The notes under the pieces are model-generated. The model had not been told where the DNA came from. It saw only the letters and a list, made by a program, of their open reading frames with translations, and ran no database searches. A stretch of DNA of 64,000 nucleotides from Nematostella vectensis (Eukaryota > Cnidaria > Anthozoa > Actiniaria > Edwardsiidae). The translations under genes were made by a program, and so were the position numbers. The stretch is taken from NCBI RefSeq assembly GCF_932526225.1, contig NC_064047.1:15241621-15305620 (forward strand). The letters run 5' to 3'. Shown in pieces: positions 11,517 through 24,778 of this stretch (position 1 is the first letter of the stretch; every line of letters starts with the position of its first letter).

Positions 11517-12517
11517 CCGACTTTGATTTCAAATTGACAACGCGTCGTTTTTAGCGTGGCCTGTAAGGTGTCTCCCGAGATGGCTTACGGTCTTATTGTT
11601 CTCACTGTGGGGGGGGTTGCCTGTGGTGGTGACGTTATCACTTCAATGAAGCAATAATCAGAGATCCTAGCGTGAAGGTTAGATCGAGACGATTTTGCGG
11701 TAGTGCACACGTCAAGCCGACATTGATTTCACCTTGACAACGCATCGTTTTTAGCGTGGCCTGTAAGGTGTCTCCCGAGATGCCTTACGGTCTTATTGTT
11801 CTCACTGTGGGGGAGAAGGGTTGCCTGTGGTGGTGACATCATCACTTCAATAAAGCAATAATCAGAGATCCTAGCGTGAAGGTTAGATCGAGACGATTTT
11901 GCGGTAGTGCACACGTGAAGCCGACTTTGATTTCACCTTGACAACGCGTCGTTTTTAGCGTGGCCTGTGAGGTGTCTTCCGAGATGCCTTACGGTCTTAT
12001 TGTTCTCACTGTGGAGGAGTGGGGTTGCCTGTGGTGGTGACGTCATCACTTCAATGAAGCAATAATCAGAGATCCTAGCGTGAAGGTTAGATCGAGACGA
12101 TTTTGCGGTAGTGCACACGTGAAGCCGACTTTGATTTCACCTTGACAACGCGTCGATTTTAGCGTGCATGTGAAGTGTCTCCCGAGATGCCTTAAGGTCT
12201 TATTGTTCTCACTGTGGGGGAGGGGGGTTGCCTGTTGTGGTGACGTCATCACTTCAATGAAGCAATAATCAGAGAACCTAGCGTGAAGGTTAGATCGAGA
12301 CGATTTTGCGGTAGTGCACACGTGAAGCCGACTTTGATTTGACCTTGACAACGCGTCGTTTTTAGCGTGGCCTGTGAGGTGTCTCCCGAGATGCCTTACG
12401 GTCTTATTGTTCTCACTGTGGGGGAAGGGGGTTACCTGTGGTGGTGACGTCATCACTTCAATGAAGCAATAATCAGAGATCCTAGCGTGAAGGTTAGATC
12501 GAGACGATTTTGCGGTA

Positions 12518-13735
12518 GTGCACACGTGAAGCCGACTTTGATTTCACCTTGACAACGCATCGTTTTTAGCGTGGCCTGTGAGGTGTCTCACGAGATGCCT
12601 TACGGTCTTATTGTTCTCACTGTGGGGGAAGGGGGTTACCTGTGGTGGTGCCGTCATCACTTCAATGAAGCAATAATCAGAGGACCTAGCGTGAAGGTTA
12701 GATCGGGACGATTTTGCGGTAGTGCACACGTGAAGCCGACTTTGATTTCACCTTGACAACGCGTCGTTTTTAGCGTGGCCTGTAAGGTGTCTTCCGAGAT
12801 GCCTTACGGTCTTATTGTTTTCACTGTGGGGGAGAAGGGTTGCCTGTGGTGGTGACGTCATCACTTCAATGAAGCAATAATCAGAGATCCTAGCGTGAAG
12901 GTTAGGTCGAGACGATTTTGCGGTAGTGCACACGTGAAGCCGACTTTGATTTCACCTTGACAACGCGTCGTTTTTAGCGTGGCCTGTGAAGTGTCTCCCG
13001 AGATGCCTTACGGTCTTATTGTTCTCACTGTGGGGGAGGAAGGTTGCCTGTGGTGGTGACGTCATCACTTCAATGAAGCAATAATCAGAGATCCTAGCGT
13101 GAAGGTTAGATCGAGACGATTTTGCGGTAGTGCACACGTGAAGCCGACTTTGATTTCACCTTGACAACGCGTCGTTTTTAGCGTGGCCTGTAAGGTGTCT
13201 CCCGAGATGCCTTACGGTCTTATTGTTCTCACTGTGGGGGGTTGCCTGTGGTGGTGACGTCATCACTTCAATGAAGCAATAATCAGAGATCCTAGCGTGA
13301 AGGTTAGATCGAGACGATTTTGCGGTAGTGCACACGTGAAGCCGACTTTGATTTCACCTTGACAACGCATCGTTTTTAGCGTGGCCTGTGATGTGTCTGA
13401 CGAGATGCCTTACGGTCTTATTGTTCTCACTGTGGGGGAAGGGGGTTACCTGTGGTGGTGCCGTCATCACTTCAATGAAGCAATAATCAGAGGACCTAGC
13501 GTGAAGGTTAGATCGGGACGATTTTGCGGTAGTGCACACGTGAAGCCGACTTTGATTTCACCTTGACAACGCGTCGTTTTTAGCGTGGCCTGTAAGGTGT
13601 CTTCCGAGATGCCTTACGGTCTTATTGTTTTCACTGTGGGGGAGAAGGGTTGCCTGTGGTGGTGACGTCATCACTTCAATGAAGCAATAATCAGAGATCC
13701 TAGCGTGAAGGTTAGGTCGAGACGATTTTGCGGTA
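12518..13735 (+). repeat. Partial 810 bp local duplication
   Basis: The monomer pair 12518-12925 reappears at 13328-13735 with a shift of 810 bp, including the private TTGTTTTCACTG and TGCCGTCATC variants. The two monomers in between (12926-13327) instead match those at 8929-9330. The block is thus a join of two sources, and the join falls inside the chimeric monomer at 13328. Both Y copies contain it (22546-23763), so it predates the Y duplication. Confidence 0.85.
13328..13531 (+). repeat. Chimeric monomer inside the Y unit
   Basis: The left part has GATGTGTCTGACGAG, as at 3174, 9331 and 19358. The right part has TGCCGTCATC, as at 12518. The switch lies between 13400 and 13460. The neighbours agree: sequence to the left matches 8929-9330, and to the right matches 12722 onward. 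Confidence 0.83.
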
Positions 13736-16700
13736 GTGCACACGTGAAGCCGACTTTGATTTCACCTTGACAACGCGTCGTTTTTAGCGTGGCCTGTAAG
13801 GTGTCTTCCGAGATGCCTTACGGTCTTATTGTTCTCACTGTGGGGGAGAAGGGTTGCCTGTGGTGGTGACATCATCACTTCAATAAAGCAATAATCAGAG
13901 ATCCTAGCGTGAAGGTTAGATCGAGACGATTTTGAGGTAGTGCACACGTGAAGCCGACTTTGATTTCACCTTGACAACGCGTCGTTTTTAGCGTGGCCTG
14001 TGAAGTGTCTCCCGAGATGCCTTACGGTCTCATTGTTCTCACTGTGGGGGGGTTGCCTGTGGTGGTGACGTCATCACTCCAATGAAGCAATAATCAGAGA
14101 TCCTAGCGTGAAGGTTAGATCGAGACGATTTTGAGGTAGTGCACACGTGAAGCCGACTTTGATTTCACCTTGACAACGCGTCGCTTTTAGCGTGGCCTGT
14201 AAGGTGTCTCCCGAGATGCCTTACGGTCTTATTGTTCTCACTGTGGGGGAGGGGGGTTGCCTTTGATGGTGACATCATCACTTTAATGAAGCAATAATCA
14301 AAGATCCTAGCGTGAAGGTTAGGTCGGGACGATTTTGCGGTAGTGCACACGTGAAGCCGACTTTGATTTCACCTTGACAACGCGTCGTTTTTAGCGTGGC
14401 CTGTGAAGTGTCTCCCGAGATGCCTTACGGTCTTATTGTTCTCACTGTGGGGGAGGGGGGTTGCCTGTGGTTGTGACGTCATCACTTCAATGAAGCAATA
14501 ATCAGAGAACCTAGCGTGAAGGTTAGATCGAGACGATTTTGCGGTAGTGCACACGTGAAGCCGACTTTGATTTCACCTTGACAACGCGTCGTTTTTAGCG
14601 TGGCCTGTAAGGTGTCTTCCGAGATGCCTTACGGTCTTATTGTTCTCACTGTGGAGGAGGGGGGTTGCCTGTGGTGGTGACGTCATCACTTCAATGAAGC
14701 AATAATCAGAGATCCTAGCGTGAAGGTTAGATCGAGACGATTTTGCGGTAGTGCACACGTGAAGCCGACTTTGATTTCACCTTGACAACGCGTCGTTTTT
14801 AGCGTGGCCTGTGAAGTGTCTCCCGAGATGCCTTACGGTCTCATTGTTCTCACTGTGGGGGGGGGGTTGCCTGTGGTGGTGACGTCATCACTTCAATGAA
14901 GCAATAATCAGAGATCCTAGCGTGAAGGTTAGATCGAGACGATTTTGCGGTAGTGCACACGTGAAGCCGACTTTGATTTCACCTTGACAACGCATCGTTT
15001 TTAGGGTGGCCTGTGAGGTGTCTCACGAGATGCCTTACGGTCTTATTGTTCTCACTGTGGGGGAAGGGGGTTACCTGTGGTGGTGACGTCATCACTTCAA
15101 TGAAGCAATAATCAGAGGACCTAGCGTGAAGGTTAGATCGGGACGATTTTGCGGTAGTGCACACGTGAAGCCGACTTTGATTTCACCTTGACAACGCGTC
15201 GTTTTTAGCGTGGCCTGTAAGGTGTCTTCCGAGATGCCTTACGGTCTTATTGTTCTCACTGTGGGGGAGAAGGGTTGCCTGTGGTGGTGACATCATCACT
15301 TCAATAAAGCAATAATCAGAGATCAAAGCGTGAAGGTTAGATCGAGACGATTTTGCGGTAGTGCACACGTGAAGCCGACTTTGATTTCACCTTGACAACG
15401 CGTCGTTTTTAGCGTGGCCTGTGAAGTGTCTCCCGAGATGCCTTACGGTCTCATTGTTCTCACTGTGGGGGGGGTTGCCTGTGGTGGTGACGTCATCACT
15501 TCAATAAAGCAATAATCAGAGATCCTAGCGTGAAGGTTAGATCGAGACGATTTTGCGGTAGTGCACACGTGAAGCCGACTTTGATTTCACCTTGACAACG
15601 CGTCGTTTTTAGCGTGGCCTGTGAAGTGTCTCCCGAGATGCCTTACGGTCTCATTGTTCTTACTGTGGGGGGGTTGCCTGTTTTGGTGACGTCATCACTT
15701 CAATGAAGCAATAATCAGAGATCCTAGCGTGAAGGTTAGATCGAGACGATTTTGCGGTAGTGCACACGTGAAGCCGACTTTGATTTCACCTTGACAACGC
15801 GTCGTTTTTAGCGTGGCCTGTGAAGTGTCTCCCGAGATGCCTTACGGTCTTATTGTTCTCACTGTGGGGGAGGGGGGTTGCCTGTGGTGGTGACGTCATC
15901 ACTTCAATGAAGCAATAATCAGAGAACCTAGCGTGAAGGTTAGATCGAGACGATTTTGCGGTAGTGCACACGTGAAGCCGACTTTGATTTCACCTTGACA
16001 ACGCGTCGTTTTTAGCGTGGCCTGTGAGGTGTCTTCCGAGATGCCTTACTGTCTTATTGTTCTCACTGTGGGGGAGGGGGGTTGCCTTTGGTGGTGACAT
16101 CATCACTTCAATGAAGCAATAATCAAAGATCCTATTGTGAAGGTTAGGTCGGGACGATTTTGCGGTAGTGCACACGTGAAGCCGACTTTGATTTCACCTT
16201 GACAACGCGTCGTTTTTAGCGTGGCCTGTAAGGTGTCTTCCGAGATGCCTTACGGTCTTATTGTTCTCACTGTGGGGGAGAAGGGTTGCCTGTGGTGGTG
16301 ACATCATCACTTCAATAAAGCAATAATCAGAGATCCTAGCGTGAAGGTTAGATCGAGACGATTTTGCGGTAGTGCACACGTGAAGCCGACTTTGATTTCA
16401 CCTTGACAACGCGTCGTTTTTAGCGTGGCCTGTGAGGTGTCTCCCGAGATGCCTTACGGTCTTATTGTTCTCACTGTGGGGGAAGGGGGTTACCTGTGGT
16501 GGTGACGTCATCACTTCAATGAAGCAATAATCAGAGATCCTAGCGTGAAGGCTAGATCGGGACGATTTTGCGGTAGTGCACACGTGAAGCCGACTTTGAT
16601 TTCACCTTGACAACGCGTCGTTTTTAGCGTGGCCTGTAAGGTGTCTTCCGAGATGCCTTACGGTCTTATTGTTCTCACTGTGGGGGAGAAGGGTTGCCTG

Positions 16701-16885
16701 TGGTGGTGACGTCATCACTTCAATGAAGCAATAATCAGAGATCCTAGCGTGAAGGTTAGATCGAGACGATTTTGCGGTAGTGCACACGTGAAGCCGACTT
16801 TGATTTCACCTTGACAACGCGTCGTTTTTAGCGTGGCCTGTGAAGTGTCTCCCGAGATGCCTTACGGTCTCATTGTTCTCACTGT

Positions 16886-16902
16886 GGGGGGGGGGGGGGG
16901 GG
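16886..16902 (+). repeat. Longest G homopolymer (17 G)
   Basis: Uninterrupted run of 17 G in a subfamily B monomer that also has TGAGGTCA instead of TGACGTCA. The Y2 counterpart has 16 G. Such runs can form G-quadruplexes and slip during replication; exact length in an assembly is also error-prone. Confidence 0.9.
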
Positions 16903-18408
16903 TTGCCTGTGGTGGTGAGGTCATCACTTCAATGAAGCAATAATCAGAGATCCTAGCGTGAAGGTTAGATCGAGACGATTTTGCGGTAGTGCACACGTGA
17001 AGCCGACTTTGATTTCACCTTGACAACGCGTCGTTTTTAGCGTGGCCTGTGAGGTGTCTCCCGAGATGCCTTACGGTCTTATTGTTCTCACTGTGGGGGA
17101 GAAGGGTTGCCTGTGGTGGTGACGTCATCACTTCAATGAAGCAATAATCAGAGATCCTAGCGTGAAGGTTAGGTCGAGACGATTTTGCGGTAGTGCACAC
17201 GTGAAGCCGACTTTGATTTCACCTTGACAACGCGTCGTTTTTAGCGTGGCCTGTGAAGTGTTTCCCGAGATGCCTTACGGTCTTATTGTTCTCACTGTGG
17301 GGGAGGAAGGTTGCCTGTGGTGGTGACGTCATCACTTCAATGAAGCAATAATCAGAGATCCTAGCGTGAAGGTTAGATCGAGACGATTTTGCGGTAGTGC
17401 ACACGTGAAGCCGACTTTGATTTCACCTTGACAACGCGTCGTTTTTAGCGTGGCCTGTAAGGTGTCTCCCGAGATGCCTTACGGTCTTATTGCTCTCACT
17501 GTGGGGGAGGAAGGTTGCCTGTGGTGGTGACGTCATCACTTCAATGAAGCAATAATCAGAGATCCTAGCGTGAAGGTTAGATCGAGACGATTTTGCGGTA
17601 GTGCACACGTGAAGCCGACTTTGATTTCACCTTGACAACGCGTCGTTTTTAGCGTGGCCTGTGAAGTGTCTCCCGAGATGCCTTACGGTCTCATTGTTCT
17701 CACTTTGGGGGGGTTGCCTGTGGTGGTGACGTCATCACTTCAATGAAGCAATAATCAGAGATCCTAGCGTGAAGGTTAGATCGAGACGATTTTGCGGTAG
17801 TGCACACGTGAAGCCAACTTTGATTTCACCTTGACAACGCGTCGTTTTTAGCGTGGCCTGTAAAGTGTGTCCCGAGATGCCTTACGGTCTTATAGTTCTC
17901 ACTGTGGGGGAGGGGGGTTGCCTTTGGTGGTGACATCATCACTTCAATGAAGCAATAATCAAAGATCCTAGCGTGAAGGTTAGGTCGGGACGATTTTGCG
18001 GTAGTGCACACGTGAAGCCGACTTTGATTTCACCTTGACAACGCGTCGTTTTTAGCGTGGCCTGTGAAGTGTCTCCCGAGATGCCTTACGGTCTCATTGT
18101 TCTCACTGTGGGGGGGGGTTGCCTGTGGTGGTGACGTCATCACTTCAATGAAGCAATAATCAGAGATCCTAGCGTGAAGGTTAGATCGAGACGATTTTGA
18201 GGTAGTGCACACGTGAAGACGACTTTGATTTCACCTTGACAACGCATCATTTTTAGCGTGGCCTGTGAGGTGTCTCACGAGATGCCTTACGGTCTTATTG
18301 TTCTCACTGTGGGGGAAGGAGGTTACCTGTGGTGGTGACGTCATCACTTCAATGAAGCAATAATCAGAGGACCTAGCGTGAAGGTTAGATCGGGACGATT
18401 TTGCGGTA

Positions 18409-18561
18409 GTGCACACGTGAAGCCGACTTTGATTTCACCTTGACAACGCGTCGTTTTTAGCGTGGCCTGTAAGGTGTCTTCCGAGATGCCTTACGGTCTT
18501 ATTGTTCTCACTGTGGGGGAGAAGGGTTGCCTGTGGTGGTGACATCATCACTTCAATAAAG
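18409..18561 (+). repeat. Truncated monomer, 65 bp deletion (5 of 11)
   Basis: Y2 counterpart of 8383-8535, background 1. Confidence 0.93.
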
Positions 18562-21391
18562 CCGACTTTGATTTCACCTTGACAACGCGTCGTTTTTAGC
18601 GTGGCCTGTAAGGTGTCTCCCGAGATGCCTTACGGTCTTATTGTTCTCACTGTGGGGGAGGGGGGTTGCCTGTGGTGGTGACATCATCACTTCAATAAAG
18701 CAATAATCAGAGATCCTAGCGTGAAGGTTAGATCGAGACGATTTTGCGGTAGTGCACACGTGAAGCCGACTTTGATTTCACCTTGACAACGCGTCGTTTT
18801 TAGCGTGGCCTGTGAAGTGTCTCCCGAGATGCCTTACGGTCTCATTGTTCTCACTGTGGGGGGGGGGGGTTGCCTGTGGTGGTGACGTCATCACTTCAAT
18901 GAAGCAATAATCAGAGATCCTAGCGTGAAGGTTAGATCGAGACGATTTTGCGGTAGTGCACACGTGAAGCCGACTTTGATTTCACCTTGACAACGCGTCG
19001 TTTTTAGCGTGGCCTGTGAAGTGTCTCCCGAGATGCCTTACGGTCTTATTGTTCTCACTGTGGGGGAGGAAGGTTGCCTGTGGTGGTGACGTCATCACTT
19101 CAATGAAGCAATAATCAGAGATCCTAGCGTGAAGGTTAGATCGAGACGATTTTGCGGTAGTGCACACGTGAAGCCGACTTTGATTTCACCTTGACAACGC
19201 GTCTTTTTTAGCGTGGCCTGTAAGGTGTCTCCCGAGATGCCTTACGGTCTTATTGTTCTCACTGTGGGGGGTTGCCTGTGGTGGTGACGTCATCACTTCA
19301 ATGAAGCAATAATCAGAGATCCTAGCGTGAAGGTTAGATCGAGACGATTTTGCGGTAGTGCACACGTGAAGCCGACTTTGATTTCACCTTGACAACGCAT
19401 CGTTTTTAGCGTGGCCTGTGATGTGTCTGACGAGATGCCTTACGGTCTTATTGTTCTCACTGTGGGGGAAGGGGGTTACCTGTGGTGGTGACGTCATCAC
19501 TTCAATGAAGCAATAATCAGAGGACCTAGCGTGAAGGTTAGATCGGGACGATTTTGCGGTAGTGCACACGTGAAGCCGACTTTGATTTCACCTTGACAAC
19601 GCGTCGTTTTTAGCGTGGCCTGTAAGGTGTCTTCCGAGATGCCTTACGGTCTTATTGTTCTCACTGTGGGGGAGAAGGGTTGCCTGTGGTGGTGACATCA
19701 TCACTTCAATAAAGCAATAATCAGAGATCCTAGCGTGAAGGTTAGATCGAGACGATTTTGCGGTAGTGCACACGTGAAGCCGACTTTGATTTCACCTTGA
19801 CAACGCGTCGTTTTTAGCGTGGCCTGTAAGGTGTCTTCCGAGATGCCTTACGGTTTCATTGTTCTCACTGTGGGGGAGAAGGGTTGCCTGTGGTGGTGAC
19901 GTCATCACTTCAATGAAGCAATAATCAGAGATCCTAGCGTGAAGGTTAGATCGAGACGATTTTGCGGTAGTGCACACGTGAAGCCGACTTTGATTTCACC
20001 TTGACAACGCGTCGTTTTTAGCGTGGCCTGTGAAGTGTCTCCCGAGATGCCTTACGGTCTCATTGTTCTCACTGTGGGGGGGGGGGGGGTTGCCTGTGGT
20101 GGTGACGTCATCACTTCAATGAAGCAATAATCAGAGATCCTAGCGTGAAGGTTAGATCGAGACGATTTTGCGGTAGTGCACACGTGAAGCCGACTTTGAT
20201 TTCACCTTGACAACGCATCGTTTTTAGGGTGGCCTGTGAGGTGTCTCACGAGATGCCTTACGGTCTTATTGTTCTCACTGTGGGGGAAGGGGGTTACCTG
20301 TGGTGGTGACGTCATCACTTCAATGAAGCAATAATCAGAGATCCTAGCGTGAAGGTTAGATCGAGACGATTTTGCGGTAGTGCACACGTGAAGCCGACTT
20401 TGATTTCACCTTGACAACGCGTCGTTTTTAGCGTGGCCTGTGAAGTGTCTCCCGAGATGCCTTACGGTCTCATTGTTCTCACTGTGGGGGGGTTGCCTGT
20501 GGTGGTGACGTCATCACTTCAATGAAGCAATAATCAGAGATCCTAGCGTGAAGGTTAGATCGAGACGATTTTGCTGTAGTGCACACGTGAAGCCGACTTT
20601 GATTTCACCTTGACAACGCGTCGTTTTTAGCGTGGCCTGTGAAGTGTCTCCCGAGATGCCTTACGGTCTTATTGTTCTCACTGTGGGGGAGGGGGGTTGC
20701 CTGTGGTGGTGACGTCATCACTTCAATGAAGCAATAATCAGAGAACCTAGCGTGAAGGTTAGATCGAGACGATTTTGCGGTAGTGCACACGTGAAGCCGA
20801 CTTTGATTTCACCTTGACAACGCGTCGTTTTTAGCGTGGCCTGTGAGGTGTCTTCCGAGATGCCTTACGGTCTTATTGTTCTCACTGTGGAGGAGGGGGG
20901 TTGCCTGTGGTGGTGACGTCATCACTTCAATGAAGCAATAAGCAGAGATCCTAGCGTGAAGGTTAGATCGAGACGATTTTGCGGTAGTGCACACGTGAAG
21001 CCGACTTTGATTTTACTTTGACAACGCGTCGTTTTTAGCGTGGCCTGTGAAGTGTCTCCCGAGATGCCTTACGGTCTCATTGTTCTCACTGTGGGGGGGG
21101 GTTGCCTGTGGTGGTGACGTCATCACTTCAATGAAGCAATAATCAGAGATCCTAGCGTGAAGGTTAGATCGAGACGATTTTGCGGTAGTGCACACGTGAA
21201 GCCGACTTTGATTTCACCTTGACAGCGCATCATTTTTAGCGTGGCCTGTGAGGTGTCTCACGAGATGCCTTACGGTCTTATTGTTCTCACTGTGGGGGAA
21301 GGGGGTTACCTGTGGTGGTGACGTCATCACTTCAATGAAGCAATAATCAGAGGACATAGCGTGAAGGTTAGATCGGGACGATTTTGCGGTA

Positions 21392-21544
21392 GTGCACACG
21401 TGAAGCCGACTTTGATTTCACCTTGACAACGCGTCGTTTTTAGCGTGGCCTGTAAGGTGTCTTCCGAGATGCCTTACGGTCTTATTGTTCTCACTGTGGG
21501 GGAGAAGGGTTGCCTGTGGTGGTGACATCATCACTTCAATAAAG
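21392..21544 (+). repeat. Truncated monomer, 65 bp deletion (6 of 11)
   Basis: Y2 counterpart of 11364-11516, background 2. Confidence 0.93.
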
Positions 21545-23967
21545 CCGACTTTGATTTCAAATTGACAACGCGTCGTTTTTAGCGTGGCCTGTAAGGTGTC
21601 TCCCGAGATGGCTTACGGTCTTATTGTTCTCACTGTGGGGGGGGTTGCCTGTGGTGGTGACGTTATCACTTCAATGAAGCAATAATCAGAGATCCTAGCG
21701 TGAAGGTTAGATCGAGACGATTTTGCGGTAGTGCACACGTCAAGCCGACATTGATTTCACCTTGACAACGCATCGTTTTTAGCGTGGCCTGTAAGGTGTC
21801 TCCCGAGATGCCTTACGGTCTTATTGTTCTCACTGTGGGGGAGAAGGGTTGCCTGTGGTGGTGACATCATCACTTCAATAAAGCAATAATCAGAGATCCT
21901 AGCGTGAAGGTTAGATCGAGACGATTTTGCGGTAGTGCACACGTGAAGCCGACTTTGATTTCACCTTGACAACGCGTCGTTTTTAGCGTGGCCTGTGAGG
22001 TGTCTTCCGAGATGCCTTACGGTCTTATTGTTCTCACTGTGGAGGAGTGGGGTTGCCTGTGGTGGTGACGTCATCACTTCAATGAAGCAATAATCAGAGA
22101 TCCTAGCGTGAAGGTTAGATCGAGACGATTTTGCGGTAGTGCACACGTGAAGCCGACTTTGATTTCACCTTGACAACGCGTCGATTTTAGCGTGCATGTG
22201 AAGTGTCTCCCGAGATGCCTTAAGGTCTTATTGTTCTCACTGTGGGGGAGGGGGGTTGCCTGTTGTGGTGACGTCATCACTTCAATGAAGCAATAATCAG
22301 AGAACCTAGCGTGAAGGTTAGATCGAGACGATTTTGCGGTAGTGCACACGTGAAGCCGACTTTGATTTGACCTTGACAACGCGTCGTTTTTAGCGTGGCC
22401 TGTGAGGTGTCTCCCGAGATGCCTTACGGTCTTATTGTTCTCACTGTGGGGGAAGGGGGTTACCTGTGGTGGTGACGTCATCACTTCAATGAAGCAATAA
22501 TCAGAGATCCTAGCGTGAAGGTTAGATCGAGACGATTTTGCGGTAGTGCACACGTGAAGCCGACTTTGATTTCACCTTGACAACGCATCGTTTTTAGCGT
22601 GGCCTGTGAGGTGTCTCACGAGATGCCTTACGGTCTTATTGTTCTCACTGTGGGGGAAGGGGGTTACCTGTGGTGGTGCCGTCATCACTTCAATGAAGCA
22701 ATAATCAGAGGACCTAGCGTGAAGGTTAGATCGGGACGATTTTGCGGTAGTGCACACGTGAAGCCGACTTTGATTTCACCTTGACAACGCGTCGTTTTTA
22801 GCGTGGCCTGTAAGGTGTCTTCCGAGATGCCTTACGGTCTTATTTTTTTCACTGTGGGGGAGAAGGGTTGCCTGTGGTGGTGACGTCATCACTTCAATGA
22901 AGCAATAATCAGAGATCCTAGCGTGAAGGTTAGGTCGAGACGATTTTGCGGTAGTGCACACGTGAAGCCGACTTTGATTTCACCTTGACAACGCGTCGTT
23001 TTTAGCGTGGCCTGTGAAGTGTCTCCCGAGATGCCTTACGGTCTTATTGTTCTCACTGTGGGGGAGGAAGGTTGCCTGTGGTGGTGACGTCATCACTTCA
23101 ATGAAGCAATAATCAGAGATCCTAGCGTGAAGGTTAGATCGAGACGATTTTGCGGTAGTGCACACGTGAAGCCGACTTTGATTTCACCTTGACAACGCGT
23201 CGTTTTTAGCGTGGCCTGTAAGGTGTCTCCCGAGATGCCTTACGGTCTTATTGTTCTCACTGTGGGGGGTTGCCTGTGGTGGTGACGTCATCACTTCAAT
23301 GAAGCAATAATCAGAGATCCTAGCGTGAAGGTTAGATCGAGACGATTTTGCGGTAGTGCACACATGAAGCCGACTTTGATTTCACCTTGACAACGCATCG
23401 TTTTTAGCGTGGCCTGTGATGTGTCTGACGAGATGCCTTACGGTCTTATTGTTCTCACTGTGGGGGAAGGGGGTTACCTGTGGTGGTGCCGTCATCACTT
23501 CAATGAAGCAATAATCAGAGGACCTAGCGTGAAGGTTAGATCGGGACGATTTTGCGGTAGTGCACACGTGAAGCCGACTTTGATTTCACCTTGACAACGC
23601 GTCGTTTTTAGCGTGGCCTGTAAGGTGTCTTCCGAGATGCCTTACGGTCTTATTGTTTTCACTGTGGGGGAGAAGGGTTGCCTGTGGTGGTGACGTCATC
23701 ACTTCAATGAAGCAATAATCAGAGATCCTAGCGTGAAGGTTAGGTCGAGACGATTTTGCGGTAGTGCACACGTGAAGCCGACTTTGATTTCACCTTGACA
23801 ACGCGTCGTTTTTAGCGTGGCCTGTAAGGTGTCTTCCGAGATGCCTTACGGTCTTATTGTTCTCACTGTGGGGGAGAAGGGTTGCCTGTGGTGGTGACAT
23901 CATCACTTCAATAAAGCAATAATCAGAGATCCTAGCGTGAAGGTTAGATCGAGACGATTTTGAGGTA

Positions 23968-24778
23968 GTGCACACGTGAAGCCGACTTTGATTTCACCTT
24001 GACAACGCGTCGTTTTTAGCGTGGCCTGTGAAGTGTCTCCCGAGATGCCTTACGGTCTCATTGTTCTCACTGTGGGGGGGTTGCCTGTGGTGGTGACGTC
24101 ATCACTCCAATGAAGCAATAATCAGAGATCCTAGCGTGAAGGTTAGATCGAGACGATTTTGAGGTAGTGCACACGTGAAGCCGACTTTGATTTCACCTTG
24201 ACAACGCGTCGCTTTTAGCGTGGCCTGTAAGGTGTCTCCCGAGATGCCTTACGGTCTTATTGTTCTCACTGTGGGGGAGGGGGGTTGCCTTTGATGGTGA
24301 CATCATCACTTTAATGAAGCAATAATCAAAGATCCTAGCGTGAAGGTTAGGTCGGGACGATTTTGCGGTAGTGCACACGTGAAGCCGACTTTGATTTCAC
24401 CTTGACAACGCGTCGTTTTTAGCGTGGCCTGTGAAGTGTCTCCCGAGATGCCTTACGGTCTTATTGTTCTCACTGTGGGGGAGGGGGGTTGCCTGTGGTT
24501 GTGACGTCATCACTTCAATGAAGCAATAATCAGAGAACCTAGCGTGAAGGTTAGATCGAGACGATTTTGCGGTAGTGCACACGTGAAGCCGACTTTGATT
24601 TCACCTTGACAACGCGTCGTTTTTAGCGTGGCCTGTAAGGTGTCTTCCGAGATGCCTTACGGTCTTATTGTTCTCACTGTGGAGGAGGGGGGTTGCCTGT
24701 GGTGGTGACGTCATCACTTCAATGAAGCAATAATCAGAGATCCTAGCGTGAAGGTTAGATCGAGACGATTTTGCGGTA
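23968..24778 (+). repeat. 811 bp four-monomer duplication, copy 1
   Basis: Four monomers: a 7-G run copy with CATCACTCCAATG and TTTTGAGGTAG, a CAAAGATCC copy with GTCGCTTTTAGC, a GAGAACC copy with GTGGTTGTGAC, and a GGAGGAGG copy. The same four occur once in Y1 (13940-14750) and twice in Y2. This is a recent local amplification restricted to Y2. Confidence 0.93.

Larger units (their letters stand above)
6158..12313 (+). repeat. Higher-order repeat X, copy 2 (31 monomers)
   Basis: Second tandem copy of the 31-monomer unit. Its first monomer (6158-6361) is a chimera: the left part is like the monomer at 12314 and the right part like the monomer at 1. This is what an unequal exchange between X units would leave. 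From 7575 onward this copy is also the left part of the larger Y unit, so X and Y overlap. Confidence 0.95.
7575..17600 (+). repeat. Higher-order repeat Y, copy 1 (50 monomers, 10.03 kb)
   Basis: From 7575 the monomer order matches 17601 onward with a shift of 10026-10028 bp through 14.9 kb, then 10838-10839 bp after an insertion in the second copy. It contains 24 monomers of X2 plus 26 further monomers. The landmark CACTTTGGGGGGG at 7676 recurs at about 17702. Y is therefore a second-level amplification that captured most of an X unit together with flanking sequence. Confidence 0.93.
12314..17600 (+). repeat. Y-specific half of the Y unit (26 monomers)
   Basis: This 5.3 kb stretch is absent from X and present in both Y copies. 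It holds GAGGACC-type monomers with TGCCGTCA in place of TGACGTCA (12518, 13328), the CATCACTCCAATG G-run monomer (13940-14138), a monomer with ATCAAAGCG in place of ATCCTAGCG (15157-15360), one with CTATTGTG (15964-16167), a TGAGGTCA monomer with the longest G-run of the window, and the GCTAGATCGGG monomer (16372-16575). These private variants make it the best place to design copy-specific probes or to phase reads. Confidence 0.85.

Noticed and set aside
12571-12756. Plus-strand 61 codon open frames in some monomers (also 22599, 30051, 36905, 50144)
   Set aside because: They also begin at GTG and appear only where TGACGTCA mutated to TGCCGTCA or TGGTTACG removes a stop. They are shadows of the repeat.
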